A DNA stretch of 64,000 nt from Tausonia pullulans (GCA_951802195.1 OX637625.1:1178001-1242000); one strand, 5' to 3'. Positions 29,071 to 38,590 are shown, numbered from the stretch's first letter. Numbers and translations: made by a program. Notes: generated by a model from the letters alone, not told the origin.

Positions 29071-32000
29071 TCACCCAGGATCGATGGCGGCACCGACAGC
29101 AGTACCAGCCATCTGGCCACTGCCAGCAGTCCACCTCGTACTCGCCTGCCAGTGTGTCTGCCGGATCGTAGACGCGATCTTGCGGATCTCCTCGTCCGTG
29201 ACAGGGTCGAGGGCTGCGATCTTGCTGTACCTCCGCCTTCGGACGAATCGCCATGTCCGGGCAACAAAGATGCAGTGGTAGAGGAAGGCCGCCCTCGGCG
29301 GCGACGGCGTTGGGCAGACGAGCGTCTGGAGGGACGGAGGATGGGAGGGGAGTGAAGGAGAGGCACGCGCTGCCGCAGCCGACCAGATAGCGCGCACGAC
29401 GGGACACGGCTCGTCGAAGAGGTGGAAGAAGGACTCGACGGGGGCCGTCAGGCACAGTGCACATCGCTTGGACCTGTTGTGCGGCGTAGCGGTTCCGTCG
29501 GCGAGGAATGCCGCAGCAGTATGCTTTCCTGGGTGGAGACTGTACAGCGAGAAGCGGTGGGCCAAGTCGACGTCTTCGGGCGACGCTCGGGACACTGCCT
29601 TGAGCAAGCACCACTGACGCTTCCAATCGATCTTGGTAAGCGCCGGAAAGTGGTCTTGCCACCCCTTTGGGATGATGAGGTCGCGGTTGGCTAGAGTACG
29701 ACTGTGTGCGCCGTGGGGCTCACGAGGAACGTTCAGCCGGCCCAGGTTTGTTTGGATAGGGTGGAGAGCTATCCGCAACTGGCTATCTGTACCGAACGTA
29801 GACATCCAGTGGACAGCGTTCCTCCAGCGGTCTTGATTCCAGTAACTCATGTCAAAGCTGATTTCTTCGAACCATGCCCGGAGGTAAGCCTGCCATCGTG
29901 CAGGGAGAGCTCCTTGGAGCTTTGTGATGGCATTCCACCAGACGGCTGGGAAGAACCATTGACCTTCCACTGGGGAAAGGAATACGCCTAGCCAGCTGAA
30001 ATTGGCGGGCCGAGGTCCTCTGATGAACTCTCCATCCCTGAAGATGGTGCGAGTCAGCATTCTATAAGCCCCTGGGTCGAGGCTCATGGTATGGATGATC
30101 CGCTTGCGAATACGGATCGATGCGGGAAGCTCCGGTCTGAAGAGCACATCGCCAGCCCACTGGGCGCGCGCTTTGATGAGCCGGAATCGGAGTGGCGTGA
30201 AGCCGAAGCCACCGAGGTCTCGAGGGGTTTCCAGACGCTCCCTGCTGACGTCGTGGTGTTTCGATCGGTAGAGGGACTTGTAGGCCGTTGCCTCGAGATC
30301 TTCCAGGATATCGTCTGGGCACGGCAGGAAGCGGTCCAGGTAGATGATCTTCGAGTAGATGTACTGGTTGATGATGTTGCATCGCGCAAGGAGTGGGAGG
30401 TCGTGCAGCGGGATGCGCGCGAGTCGAGCCTTCAGTTTGCCGATGACATCTCGCCAGCAAGCAGGCACGTTGACCGTGCGACCACATGGAACGCCGAGGA
30501 AGTCGAATGACAGCGTTTGGACGCGCCAATCGTGGTACATCGTTGGTGCATCCGGCCGGCATGACCCTAGAGGATAAAGGAGTGATTTCTGGTAGTTCAG
30601 CTTGCTTGCTGCGGCTTTCTCGTACTCTCGGAGGCAGACCGTCGCCTCATCGACCTCCGACCAGGTCCGACACCGGATAATTAGATCGTCTGCAAAGAGA
30701 AGGACCTTCCGCTCGTGTAGAGGGGGCGGATTGGCTGGTGGGAGGCGATGGCGGAGCATACATGCCAGCGGCTCCAGAAGGAGGGCGAAGATCGTCGGTG
30801 CCGCGGGATCGCCCTGTCGGACACCAGACCGGATGTCGATGGCTTGGCCCATCCATCCGTTGATCATGAGCCGAGCAGTCTGAGAGGTCATCGTTGAGGT
30901 GATCCACGCAGCGGCGCGCGGACCGAACCCCATGTGGCTGAGGCAGGGGCCAACAAAGTCGTGCGACACTCTGTCGTATGCCTTCTCGAAGTCGACTTGG
31001 GCGAGGACGCCAGGCAAGAGGTCTTCGTCGTCTATGGCGAGCTGGAGAGAGGAGATGTTGCGACCCGAGTCGCGGCCAGGGAGGAAGCCTGTCTGGTCCC
31101 CGTCGATGAGGGTGTCCACGACGGTGAGCAGGCGGCTGTTGATGGCAAGGGAGAAGATGCGAGCGTCAACGTTGATGAGCGAGATCGGGCGATAGTTGGC
31201 AATCTGGTCGCGATCTCCCTTCTTCTTGAAGATCAGATGGATATGGGCCTCGCGCTGTGAGGCGGATCGGAGGCCTGTCTCCGGGACGAGGTTCAGTAGG
31301 CTGAGGAGGATCGGGCCGACGGCAGCCCATGTGGCCTGGTAGAACTCGACGGGGATCCCGTCGCTTCCTGGTGTCTTGTTACGGTTCGATCTGAACGTGG
31401 CCCGCCTGAGCTCGTCCAGTTCGAAGGGTTTCTCGAGGGTCCGACTCTGGGAGTTGTCGAGTGTGTTGGTGACATATCGGAGGACGTTGGCGTGCTCGGC
31501 AGCTGGCGTCGGCTTGGTCTCGTAGAGAGTTGTGTAGAAGGCGTGTGCTGTAGCTAGAATGTTCTCGTTGTTTGCGATGGCTGCGGCCGCTGGGTTGTTG
31601 AGTGGCCGCAGGGCTGCGATAGTGTCGGCCTGGCGGACGATCTTGAGTCGCTGCTTGACGGCATACTCGCTTGTGTTGGCTGGTTCGAGGTGGGCTCGAA
31701 GAGCGTGGCCATGGAGGATCGACCTGTGTGGATCCCCGCCTGACACTCTGCTCATTCGGGCGAGGTGTCTTGAGATGTCAGACGCGTGATCCGCTATCTG
31801 AAGCTTGGTCTCGTCCCAGGCCTCGAAGGGGTCCCTGATCTCGGTGAGCGCATCTTGGTACCACTTGGGAACGTGGTAGAGGAAGTACTCAACAAAACCG
31901 GTAATCTTCAGAAGGTGTGTTCCGATCTTGTACGATCCGGGACCGTGCTCTATTGCACCGGGGAAGGTGAGGCTGAGTGCGATCGGCTTGTGGCTAGAGT

Positions 32001-32745
32001 AGAGATGGCCGGTCGGGCGTGGCAGGAAGCGCTGTCGCACGGCTCGGCTAGCGAGTAGAGGGGACAGGTAGAAGCGATCGATGCGGCGATCTGCTCGCGT
32101 GATGCCAGTATAGTTAGTGTATTCGCGCTGGAGCGGGTATAGGGATCGGTATGGGTCGGAGAGGGCATAGTCCCGGGCCAGCCGGCACATTTCCTCCTTT
32201 CCCGCGTTCTGGGTAAATTGGCTCATCCCGTCGAGGTAGCTGTCCTCCACACAGTTCCAGTCCCCTCCCAGGAGGAGAGGAATGTCAGAGTGGGCAGGTA
32301 TCTTGCGAGATAGAGTAGAGAGGAACTCCTTTGTCGAGCGGCCGTTCGTTTGGCTGTCTCGGCAGGGGACATAGACTGCGGCCACCCTGACGGCTTCGCC
32401 GGCTATGGTGAAGACAGCATCCGTCAGGTTGGTTTGTAAGATGGGGGAGGAGCGGGAGATGGATCTGATCCTAGTTGGAGGGGTATCAGGAGGAAGGAAT
32501 CGAGAGGCCTGCCGCCAGAGGATGGCAGTCTGGCATCCGACCGTAAAGATCGAGCCGAAGCCCATATCTTCACACTCAGCTGTCCAGGTCGCCACCTGAC
32601 CTGGTGTTGTGCATGCTATTTCTGAGAGAAGGTATATGTCAGCCTTGGATCGTGAATATAGAGAGAGGAGGAGACTGCGGGCGCGATCTCGCGTGAACAC
32701 CCTCTGGATGTTCGCCGCGACGATCTGTACATCATTGTACACCAT
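29071..32745 (-). CDS. LINE C ORF2: APE endonuclease, reverse transcriptase
   Basis: 1224 residues, uninterrupted. Makes the nick and the cDNA in target-primed reverse transcription. APE endonuclease about 1-260 (ANIQR, GGDWNCVEDS, ADRRIDRFYLSP, SSHKPIALSL). RT about 450-720 with DGIPVEFY, YRPISLINVD, VDFEKAYDR, GVRQGDPAAP and FADDLIIR (catalytic Asp pair at 684-685). Position 802 is Tyr (SKIIYLDRFLPCPDD), where A and B have a stop. C-terminal Cys-His cluster RCALCLTAPVESFFHLFDEP followed by Cys. Translation probably depends on re-initiation at the TAATG overlap with ORF1. The clade is probably L1/Tad-like; a tree would decide. Confidence 0.93.
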   Translation of the reverse strand: MVYNDVQIVAANIQRVFTRDRARSLLLSLYSRSKADIYLLSEIACTTPGQVATWTAECEDMGFGSIFTVGCQTAILWRQASRFLPPDTPPTRIRSISRSSPILQTNLTDAVFTIAGEAVRVAAVYVPCRDSQTNGRSTKEFLSTLSRKIPAHSDIPLLLGGDWNCVEDSYLDGMSQFTQNAGKEEMCRLARDYALSDPYRSLYPLQREYTNYTGITRADRRIDRFYLSPLLASRAVRQRFLPRPTGHLYSSHKPIALSLTFPGAIEHGPGSYKIGTHLLKITGFVEYFLYHVPKWYQDALTEIRDPFEAWDETKLQIADHASDISRHLARMSRVSGGDPHRSILHGHALRAHLEPANTSEYAVKQRLKIVRQADTIAALRPLNNPAAAAIANNENILATAHAFYTTLYETKPTPAAEHANVLRYVTNTLDNSQSRTLEKPFELDELRRATFRSNRNKTPGSDGIPVEFYQATWAAVGPILLSLLNLVPETGLRSASQREAHIHLIFKKKGDRDQIANYRPISLINVDARIFSLAINSRLLTVVDTLIDGDQTGFLPGRDSGRNISSLQLAIDDEDLLPGVLAQVDFEKAYDRVSHDFVGPCLSHMGFGPRAAAWITSTMTSQTARLMINGWMGQAIDIRSGVRQGDPAAPTIFALLLEPLACMLRHRLPPANPPPLHERKVLLFADDLIIRCRTWSEVDEATVCLREYEKAAASKLNYQKSLLYPLGSCRPDAPTMYHDWRVQTLSFDFLGVPCGRTVNVPACWRDVIGKLKARLARIPLHDLPLLARCNIINQYIYSKIIYLDRFLPCPDDILEDLEATAYKSLYRSKHHDVSRERLETPRDLGGFGFTPLRFRLIKARAQWAGDVLFRPELPASIRIRKRIIHTMSLDPGAYRMLTRTIFRDGEFIRGPRPANFSWLGVFLSPVEGQWFFPAVWWNAITKLQGALPARWQAYLRAWFEEISFDMSYWNQDRWRNAVHWMSTFGTDSQLRIALHPIQTNLGRLNVPREPHGAHSRTLANRDLIIPKGWQDHFPALTKIDWKRQWCLLKAVSRASPEDVDLAHRFSLYSLHPGKHTAAAFLADGTATPHNRSKRCALCLTAPVESFFHLFDEPCPVVRAIWSAAAARASPSLPSHPPSLQTLVCPTPSPPRAAFLYHCIFVARTWRFVRRRRYSKIAALDPVTDEEIRKIASTIRQTHWQASTRWTAGSGQMAGTAVGAAIDPG

Positions 32746-34655
32746 TATTCTTCCATGTCCTCGGCTTCAGCCAAGGTCACGAGGGTGCGCTCGATGGATG
32801 CCTGGGAGGATGGCGTGGAGGAGATGAGAGAAGGAGTGGAGGGTGGGTTCAGGGGGATTGAAGATGGGGGGGATGGGGATAGGGGAAGGGGAGACGATGG
32901 TGACAGGGGAGGTGGTGTGGGAGGAGGATTCTCGTCTTCGACCTGCATCCCGTCTTCTGTCCTCTCCAGACCCCCCTCGTTGTCTTCCTCTAGGGCGCTC
33001 AGCGTGCGAATGGGTTGCGAGCCCGCATTGCGCGGTGCTTGCTCTGAGTGGGAGTGGGAGGAGTCGGCGTAGGCAGGAGGTGTCACCACCTCCGTCGTGG
33101 CTTCCGTCGGCCTGTTCAGTGACCTCCTTTTGGATTTTTGTACGAGCTGGTATCCATCCAGGTCTGTTCCCGGTTCGACAGGTCTCTGGGGGGGTCCTTC
33201 GGTTGGTGCTCGCGCATTCGCTGGAAGGTTTGCCTTCGGACGACCTGGGCATCGGGCCGATGGGTGAGCGTGCGATCCGCATCCGCCACACTCTGGAGCG
33301 GTAGGACACTTGGCACGAGCGTGCTCAAATGAGTGGCAGTAATAGCAGTATGACGAGGCTGGTCGAGCTGGAGAGTTCGTCCCAGTGCCAGGTTGGACAG
33401 GTTTGAAGATGACATGTTGGTTGACCCAGCCGGGTAGCTGTTGAGGGAATGCATTCGCCCTTGGCATCGTCTTGGAGCCAGAAAGGTCGAGCAGGACTCT
33501 AACCCGGCCAGTTGGGACGCCGGGTAGGCGGGCGTAATACTGACGCTGGAATATGATGACTCTGTCTCCAGAAGCTTCTACTTGTTTGCGAAAAGCTTCC
33601 TCCACTCCGTCTTCGTCTTCGAAGTTCACCAGCAGACCTTCTTGCAGGAGCTTGTTTTGGGAATTGTAGCACGCGTGGATCTGGGGTTTGACGCCTCTCA
33701 CATTCAGCGGGAGGGCCTGTAGTTGAGTCAAGATGTCTTGAGCATTTCCTCGGGAGTTGACTATAAGGAGCATTCTGTCTTTTGGGTCCTTGACAGGACG
33801 GATCATGAAAGACAGTCGTTCGTCGCACTTTGAGATTGCGAGAGAGATCTCGAAAGGAGTGGTATCTCGAGGGACTGAGATGGCTAGACAGTTCCCGCGG
33901 TCGGTAGCCAAGGCTGGGGCGATTGGGGTATTGTCCTGCGGAGGTTGTTGAGCGGTTCCGAAGACGAAAGGGAACTGGGGCTGGGTGCCAGACGAGTCAC
34001 GTTGTCTCGCAGCTGAGGTTGTAGGATGAGCCTGTTTGGCGGCGTTCGCATATGAGCGGCCGATGGCGTTCGGCTGGGATTTCGCGGCGGCGCGAGTGCG
34101 AGTGCGAGTGCCGGCGGAGTTCGCCGGCACGGGCGACGCGGTGCCGGGGACGAAGAGAGGTTGTTGAGGGAGAGTCTCGCCTGTAGAGCGAGACGGAGTG
34201 AGACGCGTCACTTCGGACGTGGAGGATAGAGCGGCATTGAGGTCGCTGATGGCTGAGCTCGACCGCGTGATACGGCGAGCTGGGGGAGTTGCAGGAGTTC
34301 TGCGGAGGGGGGAGGGAGAAGAGAGGAGGGCCGTGGGGCTGATATGGATATGGGGCGTGGTGGGGTTGGTAGGGTTGGTACGATTGGTACGATTGGTAGG
34401 AGTGCTGGGGTCGGTAGGATTGGTAGGAGTGCTAGGGCTGCTAGGACTGGTCGGATGGGCAGGTGGGCTGAGAGTGGGTTTGCTGACGGGCGTTTGAGGA
34501 CGTTCGTCGACGCGAGAGGGCGTATTGGTCGCGTCTTGGACGCTGGGGGTTTCATCGGATCCACTCTTTCTGTTTGCTGGAGAGGGAGGGTCTGGGGGAT
34601 CCTTGGGAGCCTTGAGGGCTTCTTGGAGTCGCTTGGGGGTTGATTCACTAGGCAT
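32745..34655 (-). CDS. LINE C ORF1, gag-like zinc-knuckle protein
   Basis: 636 residues from MPSESTPKR, open throughout. Domain order as in A and B: Pro/Ser/Thr-rich region, conserved core (DRGNCLAISVPRDTTPFEIS, MLLIVNSRGNAQDILTQ), two CCHC knuckles (CYYCHSFEHARAKC, CGGCGSHAHPSARC), Pro-rich tail ending AEAEDMEE. The frame stays open upstream through the leader, the A-tail of V2 and part of its repeat to 35045, which would give a 766-residue fusion; the conserved ATG at 34655 is preferred because all copies share it. The C-terminal tail is distinct from the tail shared by A and B. Confidence 0.9.
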   Translation of the reverse strand: MPSESTPKRLQEALKAPKDPPDPPSPANRKSGSDETPSVQDATNTPSRVDERPQTPVSKPTLSPPAHPTSPSSPSTPTNPTDPSTPTNRTNRTNPTNPTTPHIHISPTALLSSPSPLRRTPATPPARRITRSSSAISDLNAALSSTSEVTRLTPSRSTGETLPQQPLFVPGTASPVPANSAGTRTRTRAAAKSQPNAIGRSYANAAKQAHPTTSAARQRDSSGTQPQFPFVFGTAQQPPQDNTPIAPALATDRGNCLAISVPRDTTPFEISLAISKCDERLSFMIRPVKDPKDRMLLIVNSRGNAQDILTQLQALPLNVRGVKPQIHACYNSQNKLLQEGLLVNFEDEDGVEEAFRKQVEASGDRVIIFQRQYYARLPGVPTGRVRVLLDLSGSKTMPRANAFPQQLPGWVNQHVIFKPVQPGTGTNSPARPASSYCYYCHSFEHARAKCPTAPECGGCGSHAHPSARCPGRPKANLPANARAPTEGPPQRPVEPGTDLDGYQLVQKSKRRSLNRPTEATTEVVTPPAYADSSHSHSEQAPRNAGSQPIRTLSALEEDNEGGLERTEDGMQVEDENPPPTPPPLSPSSPLPLSPSPPSSIPLNPPSTPSLISSTPSSQASIERTLVTLAEAEDMEE

Positions 34656-34694
34656 AAGGTAGGGTGACCTGGATTGACCTGGTGGTGGTTGTGG

Positions 34695-35219
34695 TTTTTT
34701 TGTATTTAAGTCATGAGTTATACGTGGAGAACGAGGTAACCCTATGAGAGATAGCGAGTTGTAGCTAGATAGAGGGAGAGCGGACATGACCGAGCGCGAG
34801 AACGTCGGGCGAGGCGCCGTGGGAAGAGGGTTGGCCGAACCACTGGGGATGATTGGCCGGACGGCGTGATGGGCGCCGTGAGAGGGGGGTTGGTCGAACC
34901 ACCGGGATGGTGGTTGGCCGGAAGAGGGTTGGTCGAACCACTGGGGATGGTTGGCCGGACGGCGTGATGGGCGCCGTGAGAGGGGGGGGGGGTTGGTCGA
35001 ACCACCGGGGATGGTGGTTGGCCGGAAGGGGGTTGGTCGAACCACTGGGGATGGTTGGCCGGACGGCGTGATGGGCGCCGTGAGAGGGGGGTTGGTCGAA
35101 CCACCGGGATGGTGGTTGGCCGGAAGGGGGTTGGTCGAACCACTGGGGATGGTTGGCCGGACGGCGTGATGGGCGCCGTGAGAGGGGGGTTGGTCGAACC
35201 ACCGGGATGGTGGTTGTGG
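34695..35219 (-). mobile_element. V2: second VNTR element with LINE tail
   Basis: Same build as V1: A-tail (T-run 34695-34701), about 85 bp of LINE 3' end, the same joining segment, then about four repeat units (34829-35219; unit starts 34853, 34951, 35055, so 98 and 104 bp). Its 5' end reads CCACAACCACCATCCC, whose first 12 bases equal the LINE leader of copy C. It is inserted between LINE D and LINE C, all in one orientation. Confidence 0.8.
34829..35219 (-). repeat. 98-bp minisatellite array in V2, about four units
   Basis: Same unit as in V1, with the same two hairpins and paired GGTTCGACC motifs per unit, and one 104-bp variant caused by a longer G-run. Confidence 0.93.
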
Positions 35220-36352
35220 TTTTTTTTGTATTTAAGTCATGAGTTATACGTAGAGAACGAGGTAACCCTATGAGAGATGGTGATTCGTAGCTAGATAGAG
35301 TGAGAGCGAAAATGAAAGTAGGGGTGGAAGGAAAATCAAAGATGGGTCATGGACATAGGCCCATTAGAAAAAGGTAAGATATCAAAATGTCCGGCCAATT
35401 CAAGCGGTGGCTATGGTCTATAGTCTAGCCATACTTCTCCACCCCTGACCTGCTGTTCACCCAGGATCGATGGCGGCACCGAGGGCAGTACCAGCCATCT
35501 GGCCACTGCCAGCCATCCACCTCGTACTCGACTGCCAGTGTGTCTGCCGGATCGTAGACGCGATCTTGCGGATCTCCTCGTCCGTGACAGGGTCGAGGGC
35601 TGCGATCTTGCTGTACCTCCGCCTTCGGACGAATCGCCATGTCCGGGCAACAAAGATGCAGTGGAAGAGAAAGACCGCCCTCGGCGGCGACGGTGTCGGG
35701 CAGACGAGCGTCTGGAGGGAGGGAGGATGGGAGGGGAGCGAAGGCGAGGCACGTGCAGCAGCCGCCGACCAGATAGCGCCCACGACGGGGCACGGCTCGT
35801 CGAAGAGGTGGAAGAAGGACTCCACGGGGGCCGTCAGGCACAGCGCACATCGCTTGGACCTGTTGTGCGGCGTAGCGGTTCCGTCGGCGAGGAATGGCGC
35901 AGCAGTATGCTTTCCTGGGTGGAGACTGTACAGCGAGAAGCGGTGGGCCAAGTCGACGTCTTCGGGCGACGCTCGGGACACGGCCTTGAGCAAGCACCAC
36001 TGCCGCTTCCAATCGATCTTGGTAAGCGCCGGAAAGTGGTCCTGCCAGCCCTTTGGGATGATGAGGTCGCGGTTGGCTAGAGTACGACTGTGTGCGCCGT
36101 GGGGTTCACGAGGGGCGTTCAGCCGGCCGAGGTTTGTGTGAATAGGGAGGAAACCCAGCCGCAACTGGCTATCTGTACCGAACGTAGACATCCAGTGGAC
36201 AGCGTTCCTCCAGCGGTCTTGATTCCAATAGCTCATGTCAAAGCTGATTTCTTCGAACCATGCCCGGAGGTAAGCCTGCCATCGTGCAGGGAGAGCTCTT
36301 CGGAGCCTTGGGATGGCATTCCACCAGACGGCTGGGAAGAACCATTGACCTT
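35220..36352 (-). mobile_element. LINE copy D, 5'-truncated
   Basis: The last 1.13 kb of the LINE with A-tail (T-run 35220-35227). Similarity to copies B and C stops abruptly at GGTCAATGGTTCTTCCC (minus view), at about 36352, inside ORF2. The truncated end is 80 bp from the 5' end of tRNA-Glu at 36433. It is the element nearest the tRNA and by position the latest of the stack. Confidence 0.92.
35457..36352 (-). pseudogene. LINE D ORF2 fragment, C-terminal 300 codons
   Basis: Open to the normal ORF2 stop (AAIDPG end at 35457). It holds the region after the RT, including RCALCLTAPVESFFHLFDEP plus Cys, but no endonuclease or RT catalytic motifs. A few codons of flanking DNA (MCLPQ) precede the LINE part. 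A dead fragment. Confidence 0.9.
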
Positions 36353-36366
36353 GTGGGAGGCACATG

Positions 36367-36376
36367 AACAGGGCGT
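36367..36376 (+). promoter_or_regulatory. Decamer AACAGGGCGT upstream of tRNA-Glu
   Basis: Identical to the decamer at 26358-26367, at -66 here versus -67 there. It lies 14 bases from the boundary of LINE D. Confidence 0.35.
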
Positions 36377-36432
36377 AAAGGCTGATGGGCGGGTGGATAT
36401 TGGTAGCAACACAAGGCTCCTTCTGAGCTTTG

Positions 36433-36503
36433 TCCTTTGTTGTCTAACGGCTATGATATGACGCTCTCACCGTCAAGGCCCGGGTTCGACTCCCGGCAAG
36501 GGA
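36433..36503 (+). tRNA. tRNA-Glu (CTC), second copy
   Basis: Same 71-nt sequence as 6330-6400, anticodon CTC. T4 terminator in ATATCCTTTTCC just downstream. Four LINE-family elements (D, V2, C, V1) are stacked upstream of it. Confidence 0.95.
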
Positions 36504-37146
36504 ATATCCTTTTCCACCCTCGCGGTATGCGGGAAAGAACTTTTGGAGCAGAAGATGTCGTTGTTGGCTGCGCGCACATCACGGCTTTCGGCGGTGCTTG
36601 TTATTGCCCATCAAAGGTCGACGCCGAGCTTTACGTCGATTCGCGAAGCTCGTCGTCCTTCAGCTCGGGCTAGGCTCGGAGCTTGCGGCACGCTTGTCTT
36701 CGTTCGAGCTCCCGCCATCTCGACACTGGACCTTCATGCGGCCCGCAGTCATCAGATTTGAATATCCGAGTACGTCCTATTCTGAGACTTCGGCCTTTGA
36801 GAGAGTTGCTTGCTGTTCTCGATCGTAGTGGTAAAGTCGAGAAAGGTTCTTTGCATTTTAGATGAGAACAAACATCGGGAAGATTACTGACGAGAAACAA
36901 AGCAGAGGAGGTAAAGGGGAAACAGAGTCAAAGAAAATTAAGCAAAAACGCAGCGAGAGGGAGAGATTTGCAAGCAGAATGAGACAGCAAGAGTCGGTAC
37001 GAGATGCGAGGAACGAGGAAACAGCGAGATGCAAGGAGACAGCTTAGAGCGAATAACCAGAGAAGGAGCAAGAGCGGAAAGATAAACCCGGAATGATAGA
37101 AGGCAGAAAGGGAGAGAGAGAAATGGGTCTCTAGGCGACTATACGT
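36504..37146. other. Intergenic, no supported gene
   Basis: About 640 bp from tRNA-Glu to the 3' end of the next gene. Purine-rich between 36890 and 37130. Short open frames lack splice or domain support. Confidence 0.55.
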
Positions 37147-38590
37147 CTAGAACACACCTAGACCATAGGAGGCAACCTCGATGCCGGCGGCGTGCTTGCT
37201 AGCGACAGGTACAATGTCAACGTCCGCGGCGAGCTCGTGTGAGATGATCGAAACGGGGAAGTCGCAGAAAGAGTTATCGAAGATAAGCTCCTCCTCATCA
37301 TCGGATGTCGACGATGATAACGTCGACCAGCACGACTCGGTGGGCGAGAGGGGAGGAAGGTCGAATGCGGCGACGGCGGTCGTCTCGTCCTCCTCGTTGG
37401 CGATCTCGGCCTCCTCGGCAGTCCAAGAAGTGGCGAGCGGCGAAGGGCCGGCAACCCTCTTAGACCGAGCGACCTTGCGAGAAACGCACTCCACTGAGTT
37501 CTCCCACTGGTTGCGACGCTCCTCGCGCTCGGCGCGGCGTGACAGTTTCTCGAGCCGGACGACGCGCTGCTGGTGCTGAGCGAGATGACCGAGGTGAGCG
37601 GCGTACGTCGAGCGGAGAGAGACCGGGAGCCGCGAGGCCGGGGGATGAGTCGGCGTGTAGGGCGAGGGCGACTCGTCCGAGGAAGTCGAGGCACTCGAGG
37701 CGAGGAGACCGGAGATGGAGAGGAGGACTCGGAGCTCTGCGGTGGTCTTGCGGACGGCCTTCTGGGCAGCCGTAAGGGCGGACTGGGCCGTGAAGAGAAG
37801 GTAGGTCGGAGGGAGGCTGAGGTCAAGATGTCGAGATTAACGAGAGGAACACCAATCGAACAACAGAGTTAGGAGTGAGAAGGACAAACAGCTCTTTGAG
37901 CGCAGTGAGGACCCAGCGACGGTAACAGTTGACAAGTGCCGATCGAGCCATCCTGCGGTGCTGGCGAGCGGTGGGTGCGATCTCGCAGGGGCGGAGGACG
38001 GCTGGGACCGTTGGGAGGACAGCTGGGGCGGAGATAGAACGGCGCATGGTGGGGGTAACGACCATACTCGAATCCTTGCCCATGAGTGGGGCGAGCAGAC
38101 TCATAAACATGCTCTCCTTGACGCTAGAGAAAGCAGAGCTGGCCGAGCGGGAGATGGGAGCGGTCTTGGTGACGATCGGCGAAACGGCGATGGCGCGCTG
38201 TTCCTGGAGGAGACGACCGGATTCAAGGACATGGTCCCTGACCTGGTCGCAAGCCAGTCCAGCCTCTTTCTCGCGGAGGGGGATGACGACACCCGATCCG
38301 TCAGAGAGGAGGACCTGGATCTCGCCTTCACGAGGGAGGAAAGTGACCTCCTTCACGATGGTCGTGAGCCACAAGGACGACTCGCCCGAGAGGAGCGTCT
38401 GGCAGGGGAGCGACGCCGCTGCGCATAGTCGGGCATGCTGGGAGAGTGCCGGCGGGGCGGGGAGCTGGTGAGGGGCGTAGGGGTCCGAGAGGCCGTCGGC
38501 GGTGGAGGAGGTCGGCTCAGGGAGAGTGAAGAGGATGGTCGGGGGAGAGGGCGCCGAGGCGGTCGGGTTCGGGATGAGGCGAAGCAGCAT
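37147..38590 (-). CDS. Unrecognised fungal protein, two exons
   Basis: I do not recognise this protein. Exon 1 starts MLLRLIPNPTASA (38590; an in-frame ATG at 38623 is possible) and reads to SVVRL near 37850; an intron of about 80 nt probably ends before SALTAAQKAVRKTTAEL, and the second exon runs to VASYGLGVF and a stop at 37147-37149. The first half has no motif beyond a folded-looking stretch (SSLWLTTIVKEVTFLPREGE, VLLSDGSGVVIPL). A helical, possibly coiled segment follows (RSALVNCYRRWVLTALKELF, LEKLSRRAEREERRNQWE), then a Ser/Glu-rich tail. No signal peptide or membrane span is evident. Upstream, 38660-39010 is an extreme purine tract, pyrimidine-rich on the coding strand, perhaps the 5' UTR or promoter. 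Confidence 0.6.

Larger units (their letters stand above)
28839..34694 (-). mobile_element. LINE copy C, full length, both ORFs open
   Basis: About 5.86 kb on the minus strand: A-tail (T-run 28839-28846), 3' UTR, ORF2 (29071-32745, 1224 codons, no internal stop), ORF1 (32745-34655) and leader CCACAACCACCACCAGGTCAA ending at 34694, abutting the A-tail of V2. Its own tail abuts the 5' end of V1. It is the only copy here with both frames intact, so it is the best candidate for an autonomous element. Confidence 0.93.

Noticed and set aside
9915-36352. LTR retrotransposon or Polinton origin for the repeats
   Set aside because: No long terminal repeats, protease, integrase or capsid gene; A-tails, an APE endonuclease and 5' truncations show LINEs.
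26358-36376. Treating the upstream tRNA decamer as an established promoter element
   Set aside because: Only two exact copies; the look-alikes are loose in GC-rich DNA, so it is kept as a low-confidence feature and a finding.
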